Assembly (NCBI GenBank): GCA_036644995.1
Contig: JAVXOZ010000003.1
Location: 62,001 to 126,000, forward strand
Length of the DNA: 64,000 nucleotides
Source: Cryptoclostridium sp036644995
GTDB lineage: Bacteria; Bacillota; Dehalobacteriia; UBA7702
Direction of reading: 5' to 3'
Position 1 is the first letter of the stretch, and every line of letters begins with the position of its first letter. Made by a program: the position numbers and the translations under genes. Shown piece by piece: positions 1 to 8,651 of this stretch. The notes under the pieces are model-generated. The model saw nothing but the letters and a program-made list of their open reading frames with translations, was not told the DNA's origin and did not search any database.

Positions 1-313
1 TATAGATAGCGAATATGATACTTGGAATATGGATCCCAAAGCTTTAGAAAAAGCTTTTGAAAAATATCCCAATCCCAAAGCTGTGGTGGTAGTAAATTTA
101 TATGGCACTCCTGGAAAATTAGATGAAATAGCGGCAATTTGCAAAAAACATAATGTGCCATTAATAGAAGATGCCGCAGAATCATTAGGAGCTAAATACA
201 AAAATATACAAACAGGCAACTTAGGAAATATAGGCATTTTCAGTTTCAACGGTAACAAACTGATTACAAGCTCCGGCGGCGGCATGCTGGTATCAGATAT
301 GAATCTGAATTAG
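1..313 (+). pseudogene. Truncated DegT/DnrJ/EryC1 aminotransferase fragment
   Basis: The reading frame is open from position 2, so the 5' end lies outside the window. The visible part is the middle of a fold-type I PLP-dependent sugar aminotransferase: the IEDAAESLGA segment carries the PLP-contacting Asp, and FSFNGNKLITSSGGG carries the Schiff-base Lys. It stops at 311-313, about 15 residues after the glycine run. Family members continue for roughly 180 residues more, so the C-terminal half is missing. An intact aminotransferase of the same superfamily starts 10 bp downstream, so the fragment looks like debris from a deletion or gene exchange. Substrate is unknown; such enzymes in polysaccharide loci usually aminate UDP-4-keto sugars. 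Confidence 0.8.
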
Positions 314-323
314 GGGTGATAAT

Positions 324-1532
324 ATGCGAGTAATACCATTTTCGCCGCCTGATATTGGAGACGAAGAGATACAAGAAGTTATTGATACTTTGAAATCCGG
401 CTGGATAACAACAGGACCTAAAACAAAATTATTTGAAAAAGAACTTGCTAATTATTGTAATACCGGTAAGGTCGTGTGTTTAAATTCTCAAACAGCAGCA
501 GCAGAAACTACCTTGCGGGTTTTGGGCATAGGAGAAGGTGATGAAGTTATAGTTCCTGCATATACATATACTGCTACGTGTAGCGTTGTATGTCATGTAG
601 GTGCAAAACCAATTATTATTGACTGTGCACCGGGTAGTTTTGAGATGGATTACGATAAAATGGAATCAGCAATCAATGAAAAGACTAAATGCATTATTCC
701 CGTTGATTTAGCAGGTATCGTTTGTGATTACGATAAAATTTTTGGGGCTGTGGAAAATAAAAAATCTTTATTCCAGCCAAAGAATAAAATTCAGGAAGCT
801 ATTGGGCGTGTGATTGTTATGACCGATGCCGCACATGGGTTAGGTGCACTGTGGCACGGAAAAATGTGTGGTGAAATAGCCGATTTTACTAATTTTTCGT
901 TTCATGCAGTAAAGAATTTAACTACTGCCGAAGGTGGAGCCAGCACTTGGCGGGATATTAAAGGCATTGATAATGACGAATTATATAATGAATATATGCT
1001 GTTAACTCTTCATGGTCAGTCTAAAGATGCTTTGGCAAAAACAAAACTAGGAGCATGGGAATATGACGTAGTGGCACCAAATTATAAATGCAATATGACT
1101 GATATTGCGGCATCCATAGGTTTGGCTCAATTAAAACGTTATCCGCAAATGCTTAAACGCAGACATGAAATAATAGATATCTATAATCATGTATTTAAAG
1201 ACTTAAATGTTGAATATCTGTGCCATAGTAGCGAGAACCATATGTCAAGTGGTCATTTATATTTTTTAAGATTATTAAAAAAAGATAGTGATTTTAGAAA
1301 TAGGGTTATTATTAAAATGGCAGAAAAAGGCATATCTTGTAACGTTCATTATAAGCCTTTACCAATGTTAACTGCCTATAAAAATTTAGGATTTAATATA
1401 GTGGATTACCCTAATGCCTATGAAATGTTTAAAAATGAGGTGACATTGCCTCTGCATACAAAATTGGCGGATGATCATATTGACTACGTAATTGCACAAT
1501 TTTGTCGGGTTATAGGGGAGACGAACATATGA
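324..1532 (+). CDS. DegT/DnrJ/EryC1-family sugar aminotransferase
   Basis: A complete 402-residue PLP-dependent aminotransferase predicted to aminate a nucleotide-linked keto sugar in the cytoplasm. The TDAAHGLGA motif (Asp168) and FHAVKNLTTAEGG with the likely Schiff-base Lys197 are the family active-site elements. The N-terminal SGWITTGP stretch and the VPAYTYTAT stretch are also typical. The start has a GGGGTGATAAT ribosome site. Its stop overlaps the ATG of the sugar transferase by 4 bp (ATGA), so the two are translationally coupled. Next to a PglC-like transferase it could act in UDP-bacillosamine-type synthesis, but no dehydratase of that pathway is seen nearby, so the exact substrate is inferred only. 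Confidence 0.88.
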   Translation: MRVIPFSPPDIGDEEIQEVIDTLKSGWITTGPKTKLFEKELANYCNTGKVVCLNSQTAAAETTLRVLGIGEGDEVIVPAYTYTATCSVVCHVGAKPIIIDCAPGSFEMDYDKMESAINEKTKCIIPVDLAGIVCDYDKIFGAVENKKSLFQPKNKIQEAIGRVIVMTDAAHGLGALWHGKMCGEIADFTNFSFHAVKNLTTAEGGASTWRDIKGIDNDELYNEYMLLTLHGQSKDALAKTKLGAWEYDVVAPNYKCNMTDIAASIGLAQLKRYPQMLKRRHEIIDIYNHVFKDLNVEYLCHSSENHMSSGHLYFLRLLKKDSDFRNRVIIKMAEKGISCNVHYKPLPMLTAYKNLGFNIVDYPNAYEMFKNEVTLPLHTKLADDHIDYVIAQFCRVIGETNI

Positions 1533-2245
1533 AATTGCAGACGTGGGATGAGCTTCCTGAGCAAATGCGAACTGAAAGCGTACGCCCCTACTATGATTGC
1601 TTGCAACGGAAGAGAGTGACTTTACTGTTAAAACGGATACTTGATATTGTTGTTGCCGTAATATTGCTACTGTTGCTTTTTCCTGCGCTTTTGATATTTG
1701 CTGTTTGGATTAAGGTCGATAGTCCCGGTTCTGTCTTATTTCGGCAACTGCGTGTGACGCAGTTTGGTAAAGAATTTCGTATTTATAAATTTAGAACCAT
1801 GGTGTCGAACGCAGAAGCTTTGGGTAGTCAAGTCACAACAAATGAAGATATCCGTGTGACTAAGGTAGGGCGCTTTTTGCGAAAATATCGTGTAGATGAA
1901 ATTCCGCAGCTGTTAAATATCATAACAGGCGATATGAGCTTTGTGGGCACACGCCCAGAGGTGCCAAAGTATGTAGCCCAGTATGCCGACGAGATGTATG
2001 CGACATTATTGTTACCGGCCGGAGTTACTTCGCAAGCAAGCATTTTTTATAAGGACGAAAGCACTATATTGGATAGTGTCGATGATGTCGATATGGTATA
2101 TGTAGAAAAGGTTCTACCAGAAAAGATGAATTATAATTTAAAAAGTATTGAAGAATTTGGGCTCTGGAACGATATTACTCTCATGCTGCAGACCGTATTA
2201 GTTGTGTGTGGGAAAAGTGTCGATGAAGTGGGTATAATAAAATGA
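1529..2245 (+). CDS. Polyprenyl-phosphate sugar-1-phosphate transferase (PglC/WcaJ-like)
   Basis: This 238-residue monotopic membrane enzyme should start repeat-unit assembly by moving a sugar-1-phosphate from a UDP-sugar to undecaprenyl phosphate. ATG 1529 is chosen because TAGGGGAG lies 8 bp upstream and the ATGA overlap with the previous gene is typical of coupling; the frame is open further 5'. One hydrophobic segment lies at about residues 32-53. It is followed by the family motifs KFRTM, the RVDEIPQ Asp-Glu dyad and DMSFVGTRPE. The short form, without the multi-spanning N-terminal domain of WcaJ, points to a PglC-like small enzyme. The initiating sugar cannot be read from sequence. Confidence 0.9.
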   Translation: MKLQTWDELPEQMRTESVRPYYDCLQRKRVTLLLKRILDIVVAVILLLLLFPALLIFAVWIKVDSPGSVLFRQLRVTQFGKEFRIYKFRTMVSNAEALGSQVTTNEDIRVTKVGRFLRKYRVDEIPQLLNIITGDMSFVGTRPEVPKYVAQYADEMYATLLLPAGVTSQASIFYKDESTILDSVDDVDMVYVEKVLPEKMNYNLKSIEEFGLWNDITLMLQTVLVVCGKSVDEVGIIK

Positions 2246-2889
2246 TAGATATTATTACCGAGCTTAATAAAGATGTAAGTATTTTGCGATGCAATACGTA
2301 TGACAAATCGATTGTGACGCAAGTTGCCAATATTCATTTACAGGCATTCGAAGAATTTTTTCTAACTTTTTTGGGAAAAGGATTTTTAAAACAGTTGTAT
2401 AGAGGATTCTGTACACACTCAGAATCAGGTCTGATAGTTGCTCTGCAAAAAGATCAGATTGTTGGATTTTTGGCGTATTCTGAAGACTTGAGTGGTTTTT
2501 ATAAATATCTTCTTCACAAAAATCTTATTCCGTTTGCGTGGTATAGTTTGAGTGCACTTTTTCGCCGCCCTTCTGCGATGATGCGCATCATTCGTGCATT
2601 TTTAAAGCCAGATGAGAGCAAACGAAGTGAACGTTACATTGCGCTATCTTCCATTGGTGTTTTGCCGGAAATGAATAATCGAAACATCGGAAGTAAGTTA
2701 CTTCATAGTTTGCAGTCTACCTTTGATAGTCAAAAATTTTCCTACATTAAATTAGAAACCGATGCTATTGATAACGAAGCTGTAAATCATTTTTACGTAA
2801 TCAATGGCTTCCAACTGGTGGGCAGTTATTACACAGCTGAGGGACGAAAAATGAATGAATATAGATATACCAGTCAGGCGGTGGTATAA
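2242..2889 (+). CDS. GNAT-family N-acetyltransferase
   Basis: A 215-residue protein whose C-terminal half has the GNAT acetyl-CoA site: the SSIGVLPEMNNRNIGSKLL stretch supplies beta4 and the pyrophosphate loop, followed by LETDAIDNEAVNHFYVINGF, the usual beta5-alpha4 region. Start ATG overlaps the previous stop (ATGA), and its own stop shares a base with the next ATG (TAATG), so it sits in a tight four-gene unit with the aminotransferase, sugar transferase and WbuB-like glycosyltransferase. It may acetylate the amino sugar made by its neighbour, but that is inference from position. The N-terminal 60 residues resemble GNATs linked to sugar transferases in other polysaccharide loci. Confidence 0.8.
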   Translation: MIDIITELNKDVSILRCNTYDKSIVTQVANIHLQAFEEFFLTFLGKGFLKQLYRGFCTHSESGLIVALQKDQIVGFLAYSEDLSGFYKYLLHKNLIPFAWYSLSALFRRPSAMMRIIRAFLKPDESKRSERYIALSSIGVLPEMNNRNIGSKLLHSLQSTFDSQKFSYIKLETDAIDNEAVNHFYVINGFQLVGSYYTAEGRKMNEYRYTSQAVV

Positions 2890-4118
2890 TGAATATTATT
2901 TATCTTGCAGCATACTTTTATCCGGAAAAATACTCCAGTAACAATATTTATAATGCAATACTCGAAGAGTTAGTTAAAACAAATACCGTTCATGTAATCA
3001 CCCCCCAACCAACTCGGGGTGTCTCAACAACTGAGTATTGTAATTACAATTCTGATGAGATGATTAATGGGGTGATAATACATAGATTTCCGATGGTACG
3101 TGAATCTTCTAAAACCATTCAACGCTTTTTGCGGTACAAGAAATGTGCTTCTTACTACATGAAAATTGCTACGCAGCTGGGGAAGATAGACTGCATTTTT
3201 GCTGCAAGTACTCCGCCCACGATGGGATTTGTAGCAGGAAAACTTGCAAAAAAGCTTGGAGTTCCATTTATTTATAGCCTGCAGGATATTTTCCCGGATA
3301 GTTTGGTTACAACAGGTTTGATAACGGAACAACGAGGTGTGATGTGGAGAATAGGTAGGTTCATAGAGAATAGAATTTATAAAAAGTGCAGCCATATTAT
3401 TGCAATATCAGATGATTTCAAAAAAAATTTAGTAAAAAAAGGTGTACCAGAAAGACGAATTACTGTAATACGTAACTTTGTTGACCTTGAATTTTGTAAA
3501 CCGGTAGCCAGAAAAGACAATAGACTTTTCGATGAATTTGGTCTTGATCGAAATAAATTCTATGTTACCTATGCAGGAAACTTTGGAAAAGCACAGAATC
3601 TCGAAGTCCTGCTTCAAGTAGCTTGTATTTTGCAAGGTGAAGCAGATATTGAATTTATACTGATTGGTGATGGCACAGAGGCGAAAAGCCTAAAAGAGCT
3701 CGCTAAAAACTTTAAATTAAGTAATCTTCATTTTTATCCAATGCAACCTAACAATCGAATTGCAGAAGTTTATAGTTTTGGCGACGCCTCTGTCGTTATT
3801 TGCCGTAAGGGTAGCGGAACATCTGCGATGCCAAGCAAAACGTGGAGTATCATGGCCTGTGCCGCTCCTGTGATTGCAAGTTTTGACGAAAATACTGACA
3901 TGGAACGCATTATTATAGATAGCAAATGCGGAGTCTTTGTAAAATCCGATGATCCACAGGCATTGGCCGATGCAATAAATATACTTAGCAAAAATAAACG
4001 ATTGATTGTTGAAATGGGAAAATGCGGTAAAAAGTACATCGCTGAAAATATATCTCAAACGGTTGGTGTTTCGAAATACATTAGTGTCATTACATCGTCG
4101 GTTACGGCTGATATGTAG
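2889..4118 (+). CDS. GT4 glycosyltransferase, WbuB-like
   Basis: A 409-residue GT-B fold transferase. The N-terminus (IIYLAAYFYPEKYSSNNIY) and the central YSLQDIFPDSLVTTG resemble WbuB-type enzymes, which in E. coli loci carrying fnlABC are assigned to L-FucNAc transfer. The C-terminal donor domain has the VTYAGNFGKAQNLEVLL and FILIGDGTEAKSLKEL segments and SAMPSKTWSIMACAAPVIA, where family-4 enzymes bind the nucleotide sugar. Because a complete capE/F/G-type UDP-FucNAc pathway lies downstream (21503-24813), L-FucNAc is a reasonable donor guess. Translation is coupled to the upstream GNAT gene by a TAATG overlap. Confidence 0.87.
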   Translation: MNIIYLAAYFYPEKYSSNNIYNAILEELVKTNTVHVITPQPTRGVSTTEYCNYNSDEMINGVIIHRFPMVRESSKTIQRFLRYKKCASYYMKIATQLGKIDCIFAASTPPTMGFVAGKLAKKLGVPFIYSLQDIFPDSLVTTGLITEQRGVMWRIGRFIENRIYKKCSHIIAISDDFKKNLVKKGVPERRITVIRNFVDLEFCKPVARKDNRLFDEFGLDRNKFYVTYAGNFGKAQNLEVLLQVACILQGEADIEFILIGDGTEAKSLKELAKNFKLSNLHFYPMQPNNRIAEVYSFGDASVVICRKGSGTSAMPSKTWSIMACAAPVIASFDENTDMERIIIDSKCGVFVKSDDPQALADAINILSKNKRLIVEMGKCGKKYIAENISQTVGVSKYISVITSSVTADM

Positions 4119-4125
4119 CAATAAA

Positions 4126-4416
4126 ATGGACATAATCTTTTTTCGCAGTTTTCCATCTCGTTTATTGTCATATATGCAAAACAAAATGCCGATAATTGCC
4201 TGTACAGACCCAAATACCGATATCGGTGATATTATAACGCAAGGTAATTTTGGCTGGTGGTGTCAAAGCAATAACCCCCAAAGATTCACACAAACCGTGG
4301 ATTTAGCCTGTAATGCTGATTTGCAGACGTTGGGAAATATAGGTTATGAGTATCTAATGGCTCACTATACAGTGGAGGATAGTTATAATATTATAACAAA
4401 AAATCTTAAAAAATAA
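4126..4416 (+). pseudogene. C-terminal remnant of a WbuB-like glycosyltransferase
   Basis: A 96-codon frame beginning 8 bp after the preceding glycosyltransferase stop. Its text (FPSRLLSYMQNKMPIIACTD, then NTDIGDIITQGNFGWW) matches only the C-terminal donor-binding end of a GT4 enzyme, the same part found in the intact gene upstream (PSKTWSIMACAAPVIASFDENTD). The N-terminal acceptor domain and most of the donor domain are absent. It is divergent from the intact gene, so it is better read as the tail of a different allele left after recombination than as a fresh duplication. The following 210 bp (4417-4626) hold only a strong GGAGGAG site before an 11-codon frame at 4470 and no recognisable gene. 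Confidence 0.75.
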
Positions 4417-4626
4417 AGAAAATAATGCTTATCTTTTAATGGAAATTGATTATGAGGAGGAGCATTTAATGCAAGTGAAAAATATACCCTATCAAATATA
4501 AAAGAAGCTGAATTTAGAAGTAAAATTATGAATATATATTTTGAATTATTACAGATAATTGGCAAGAAGTTGCAAATGACCGATTACGGACAGTATATTT
4601 TATCTATCGAAAGGGAGTAAGAAACT

Positions 4627-5622
4627 ATGGCTATTTTAGTTGTTGGTGGTGCCGGCTATATTGGTTCTCATACTGTATATCAGCTTATTGAGCATGGTAG
4701 AGAAGTTATAGTTGCCGATAGTTTGCAGACCGGTCATAAAGAAGCAATTCATAAAAACGCAAAGTTTTATCGAGGTGATATTCGTGAAAGAAACTTTACC
4801 GAGGATATATTTAAAAAAGAAAATATAGAAGCAGTAATTCATTTTGCGGCTGATTCTTTAGTTGGTGAAAGCATGATAGACCCGCTAAAATATTATGATA
4901 ATAATGTGTATGGAACTATGCAGCTACTGAAGTCAATGATAAAAAATGAAGTAAAAAAAATCGTTTTCTCATCTTCTGCTGCGGTTTACGGAGAACCGGA
5001 ATCTTTGCCTATTGTGGAAGATGATACCACATTGCCAACTAATACCTATGGGGAAACTAAGCTTACTATGGAAAGAATGTTTCATTGGTCAGAAATTGCC
5101 CATGATATTAGTTTTGTACCTCTGAGATATTTTAATGCTGCGGGTGCAGATATTAGTGGCAATATCGGCGAAGATCACCATCCGGAAAGCCATTTGATTC
5201 CCTTAGTTTTGCAAGTTGCCAATGGACAGCGTGAATATATTAATGTTTTTGGAAATGATTATCCCACTCCTGATGGAACCTGTATGAGAGATTATATCCA
5301 CGTTACTGATTTGGCTCAAGCCCATATATTAGCTGTTGATTATTTATTAAATGGTGGTAAAACCGATGTTTTTAATCTCGGTAATGGCATAGGCTTTTCA
5401 GTGAAAGAGGTAATTGATTGTGTAAGAAAAGTTACAGGTCATCCTGTACCGATGAAAATAAAATCACGTCGTTCCGGTGATCCTGCATCACTCATTGCAT
5501 CGAGTCAAAAAGCTCAAAATATATTGAGTTGGCATCCTCAATATCAAGATTTATCTCAAATTATAGAAACAGCTTGGAAGTGGCACAAAAGTCATCCTAA
5601 TGGCTATAGTTGCAATAAATAG
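4627..5622 (+). CDS. galE: UDP-glucose 4-epimerase (first copy)
   Basis: A 331-residue extended short-chain dehydrogenase that interconverts UDP-Glc/UDP-Gal or the N-acetyl forms. The Rossmann motif GGAGYIGSH is at residues 7-15, the Ser triplet at 115-117 and the catalytic YxxxK at Tyr141/Lys145. SRRSGDPASLIA near the C-terminus is the usual UDP-binding stretch. A GAAAGGGAG ribosome site precedes the ATG. A second, clearly different galE lies at 24839, so the locus holds two; they may differ in preference for acetylated sugars, which cannot be decided here. Confidence 0.92.
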   Translation: MAILVVGGAGYIGSHTVYQLIEHGREVIVADSLQTGHKEAIHKNAKFYRGDIRERNFTEDIFKKENIEAVIHFAADSLVGESMIDPLKYYDNNVYGTMQLLKSMIKNEVKKIVFSSSAAVYGEPESLPIVEDDTTLPTNTYGETKLTMERMFHWSEIAHDISFVPLRYFNAAGADISGNIGEDHHPESHLIPLVLQVANGQREYINVFGNDYPTPDGTCMRDYIHVTDLAQAHILAVDYLLNGGKTDVFNLGNGIGFSVKEVIDCVRKVTGHPVPMKIKSRRSGDPASLIASSQKAQNILSWHPQYQDLSQIIETAWKWHKSHPNGYSCNK

Positions 5623-5640
5623 TGATACTTAAAAATGTAA

Positions 5641-5664
5641 ATCACGCCGGTTGTGATGTTTTTT
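5641..5664 (+). terminator. Possible weak intrinsic terminator after galE
   Basis: ATCAC and GTGAT form a 5-bp stem around a 7-nt GC-rich loop and are followed by a run of six T. The stem is short, so termination would be partial at best; it sits at the junction with the AT-rich assembly block. Confidence 0.3.
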
Positions 5665-5708
5665 AAAAGTTGGTAGAAAAAATGATACATGATGGATGGT
5701 GAATTGAT

Positions 5709-6908
5709 GTGAAAATACTGCAAATAAATTCTGTTTGTGGAATAGGAAGCACAGGACGTATTGCTACAGATTTGTATGAAATTTTAAAAGAGCAAGGTAA
5801 TGAATGTAAAATTGCTTATGGTAGAGATATGGCAAAAAACATTCCAACTGAAGATTTAATTAAAATTGGAATAGATTATGATGTAAATATTCATGCTCTT
5901 ATGACTCGAATCACAGATAAAACCGGATTCTATTCCAAAAAAGCAACACAAAAATTAATTGAACAAATAATAGAATATGATCCGGATATTATACATTTAC
6001 ATAATATTCATGGTTACTATATAAATATAGAATTGTTATTTAACTATCTTGTCAAGGCAAATAAACCTCTTGTTTGGACACTTCACGATTGTTGGCCATT
6101 TACCGGACATTGTGCTCATTTTGATTATATTGGTTGCAATAAATGGAAAACTGTATGTTGTGATTGTCCTCAAAAGAAAAGCTATCCACAGAGTTTATTT
6201 TTGGATAATTCACAAAGAAACTTTAAAAAGAAAAAGGAACTTTTTACATCTATTAAAAAGATGACGATTGTAACGCCATCACAATGGCTTGGTGACTTAG
6301 TTAACGAGTCTTTTTTAAGTAAATATGAAGTTGAGGTTATACCAAATGGAATAGATTTGTCGGTATTTAAACCATCTGATAGTGCTTTTCGTATAAAAAA
6401 TAAACTTGAAAATATGAAAATAATACTTGGAGTTGCGAGTGTTTGGGGTACAAGAAAAGGGCTTAATGATTTTATAAAACTATCAAAAATGCTTGATGAT
6501 AATTATAAAATTATTTTAGTTGGACTAAAAGAAAATCAGTTTAAAACATTACCTAAAGAAATATTAGGCATCTATAGAACAAATAATGTTACAGAACTTG
6601 CAGAAATCTACACTATGGCAGATGTGTTTGTAAATCCAACATATGAGGATAATTTTCCAACAACTAACTTGGAAGCACTTGCTTGTGGCACACCGGTAAT
6701 TACATACAAAACAGGTGGGAGTCCGGAAAGCTTAGATGAAACTTGCGGTTTGGCTGTTGAAAAAGGAAATATAGATATGTTATATGAAAGTATTTTTAAA
6801 ATTTGTGAAAAAAAACCATTTTCATCAGAAGCGTGTATTGCAAGAAGCAAGATGTTTGATAAAAACCGGAGATTTAATGAATATATTGATATATATGGGG
6901 TGAAATAA
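5709..6908 (+). CDS. GT4 glycosyltransferase
   Basis: A 399-residue family-4 transferase starting at GTG. The early GIGSTGRIATDLYEIL stretch and the WTLHDCWPFTGHCAHFDYIG block followed by a Cys-rich segment (CNKWKTVCCDCP) are hallmarks of a polysaccharide GT4 subgroup related to WcaC-type enzymes. The C-terminal domain has VASVWGTRKGLNDFIKL, the NPTYEDNFPTTNLEALACG donor-binding EX7E-type region, and TGGSPE. It should add one sugar to the lipid-linked repeat unit on the inner face of the membrane. It opens the strongly AT-rich block and ends 1 bp before the broken acyltransferase. Confidence 0.87.
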   Translation: MKILQINSVCGIGSTGRIATDLYEILKEQGNECKIAYGRDMAKNIPTEDLIKIGIDYDVNIHALMTRITDKTGFYSKKATQKLIEQIIEYDPDIIHLHNIHGYYINIELLFNYLVKANKPLVWTLHDCWPFTGHCAHFDYIGCNKWKTVCCDCPQKKSYPQSLFLDNSQRNFKKKKELFTSIKKMTIVTPSQWLGDLVNESFLSKYEVEVIPNGIDLSVFKPSDSAFRIKNKLENMKIILGVASVWGTRKGLNDFIKLSKMLDDNYKIILVGLKENQFKTLPKEILGIYRTNNVTELAEIYTMADVFVNPTYEDNFPTTNLEALACGTPVITYKTGGSPESLDETCGLAVEKGNIDMLYESIFKICEKKPFSSEACIARSKMFDKNRRFNEYIDIYGVK

Positions 6909-6909
6909 G

Positions 6910-7436
6910 ATGTTTATTCTTACAAGAAAAATATTAAAAATACCGTTGCTTGGTGTAATAGGTAAGGCTTTTAGTATTATTTCTACTAAAAAATATATGC
7001 AGTATTTCACTTGGTATATTAAGCGTTTAGGAATAAAGGTATTGGGTATGCCAAAATATATTGCATCAGATGTTTATTTTGATGGAAACAATTATAGTAA
7101 AATAACTTTAGGTGATAACATAACAATTTCTCGAGAAGTTATGCTATTAACCCATGACTATTCAATAACAACTGTATTTGCTTCCATAGGCAAAAGAATT
7201 GAGCGTGGTGAAGGCGAAATATATTTTTCTAATAATATTACAATAGGAAATAATGTTTTTATGGGTGCAAGAACATCAATATTGCCAAATACTGTTATAG
7301 GAGATAATTTTATTATTGGCGCCTGTAGTGTTATGTAAGGTAGAGTTCCTAATAAAGCATAATTATCGGTAATCCGGCAAAAATTATTGGCAAAACTACT
7401 GAGCAAACAAACATTTTGAGATTAAAGATTATTTAA
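6910..7436 (+). pseudogene. Left-handed beta-helix O-acyltransferase, broken by stop and frameshift
   Basis: The frame from 6910 encodes 142 residues of a hexapeptide-repeat acetyltransferase (LGDNITISREVMLLTHDYS, IGNNVFMGARTSILPNTVIG) and then hits TAA at 7336. The family tail is still present: GRVPNKA continues in frame right after the stop, a second TAA follows at 7360, and IIGNPAKIIGKTTEQTNILR resumes from 7362 in another frame to a TAA at 7434. One changed codon plus loss of a single A near 7360 would explain both lesions. The product would add an acyl group, usually acetyl, to a sugar. A sequencing error is possible but two lesions within 25 bp make recent inactivation more likely. Confidence 0.82.
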
Positions 7437-7470
7437 CCGAATAAATGTGTGGATTGAAGGAAGTAATCAT

Positions 7471-8595
7471 ATGAAAAAATTATTATATATATCATTAACA
7501 GATATTTCAAATAAAAATGATGGCGTTTGGAAAAAAATTTCCAATCAGCTTGATGAATTTGAAAATTATTTTAATACTTATTTTATTGGGTATTCAAAGT
7601 CTGATATAACATTTTGTAATAACGGAAATGAGAAAATATTAAAAAATTTAAGTAAAAAGCATCGTCGCTATAGATTACTTGAGGAAGCAATTAAATTGGT
7701 AAAATATGGTGATTTTTCATATGTTTATATAAGATTTATGTATTGTGATGGAGCATTTATAAAATTATTAAAAGCTATAAAAAAATGCAATTGTAAAATT
7801 ATTATTGAAATCCCTACTTACCCTTATAAACAAGAGTCAAAAACAAATTACAAATTAAGAATATCGTATTATCTTGATTGTATATATAGGCATTTACTTA
7901 AAAAATATGTATCAAAAATAGCAACATTTTCCACAGATAAAGAAATTTTTTCAATCCCATGCCTAAATATTATGAACGGAATCAATGTTGATAGTATAAA
8001 GATAAAACATTGTATTAATTCTTCACAGCTAAATTTATTGGCTGTTGCCTCAATCGCTAAATGGCACGGATATGATAGATTAATTGAAGGAATTAACGAT
8101 TATTATAGAAACGGTGGCACAAAAATGGTTGTATTTCATCTTGTAGGTGAAGGAGATGAAATACCAAAATACAAAAAATTTGTTGAAGAATATCATTTGC
8201 AAAACAATGTTCTTTTCCATGGCTTTAAATCCGGAAGTGAATTAGATGATATGTATGATAAATGTGATATTGCAATTGCAAGCTTGGGGATGCACAGAAT
8301 GAATATCTATTTAGCTAGTACTTTGAAAACAAGGGAATATGCTGCTAAAGGAGCACCAATGGTAACATCCTGTGCCATTGATGCCTTTCCGGTTAATGAG
8401 TGTAACTATGTTTTAAAATTTCCAGAAGATGAATCAAATATTGATGTAACTAAAATAATAGATTTTTATGATAACTTGATAAAAAAATATGGAACAGCGG
8501 AAAAGCTTGCGCAAACTATACGAAGTGATGCAAAAGAGAGATGCGATATGTCTATTGTCATGAAACCAATAATTGAGTATTTTATAGGTAACTAA
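7471..8595 (+). CDS. Glycosyltransferase, GT4-like
   Basis: A 374-residue protein with a GT-B layout. ATG 7471 is preferred because GAAGGAAG lies 7 bp upstream; an in-frame GTG at 7447 lacks a site. The C-terminal half carries LLAVASIAKWHGYDRLIEGI, HLVGEGDEIPKYKKFV, NNVLFHGFKSGSEL and LKTREYAAKGAPMVTS, the nucleotide-sugar side of family-4 enzymes. The N-terminal domain is poorly conserved and contains no DxD motif. It is expected to build the repeat unit; linkage and sugar are unknown. Confidence 0.8.
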   Translation: MKKLLYISLTDISNKNDGVWKKISNQLDEFENYFNTYFIGYSKSDITFCNNGNEKILKNLSKKHRRYRLLEEAIKLVKYGDFSYVYIRFMYCDGAFIKLLKAIKKCNCKIIIEIPTYPYKQESKTNYKLRISYYLDCIYRHLLKKYVSKIATFSTDKEIFSIPCLNIMNGINVDSIKIKHCINSSQLNLLAVASIAKWHGYDRLIEGINDYYRNGGTKMVVFHLVGEGDEIPKYKKFVEEYHLQNNVLFHGFKSGSELDDMYDKCDIAIASLGMHRMNIYLASTLKTREYAAKGAPMVTSCAIDAFPVNECNYVLKFPEDESNIDVTKIIDFYDNLIKKYGTAEKLAQTIRSDAKERCDMSIVMKPIIEYFIGN

Positions 8596-8651
8596 ACTAT
8601 ATTAAAGGAGTGGCTTGAAATAGTCTTTAATTGTTTCAAGTACAAAATATA

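Noticed and set aside
4006..4125. Longer version of the glycosyltransferase remnant starting within the intact gene
   Set aside because: That part is an alternative frame of the functional gene; homology to transferases begins only near 4126.
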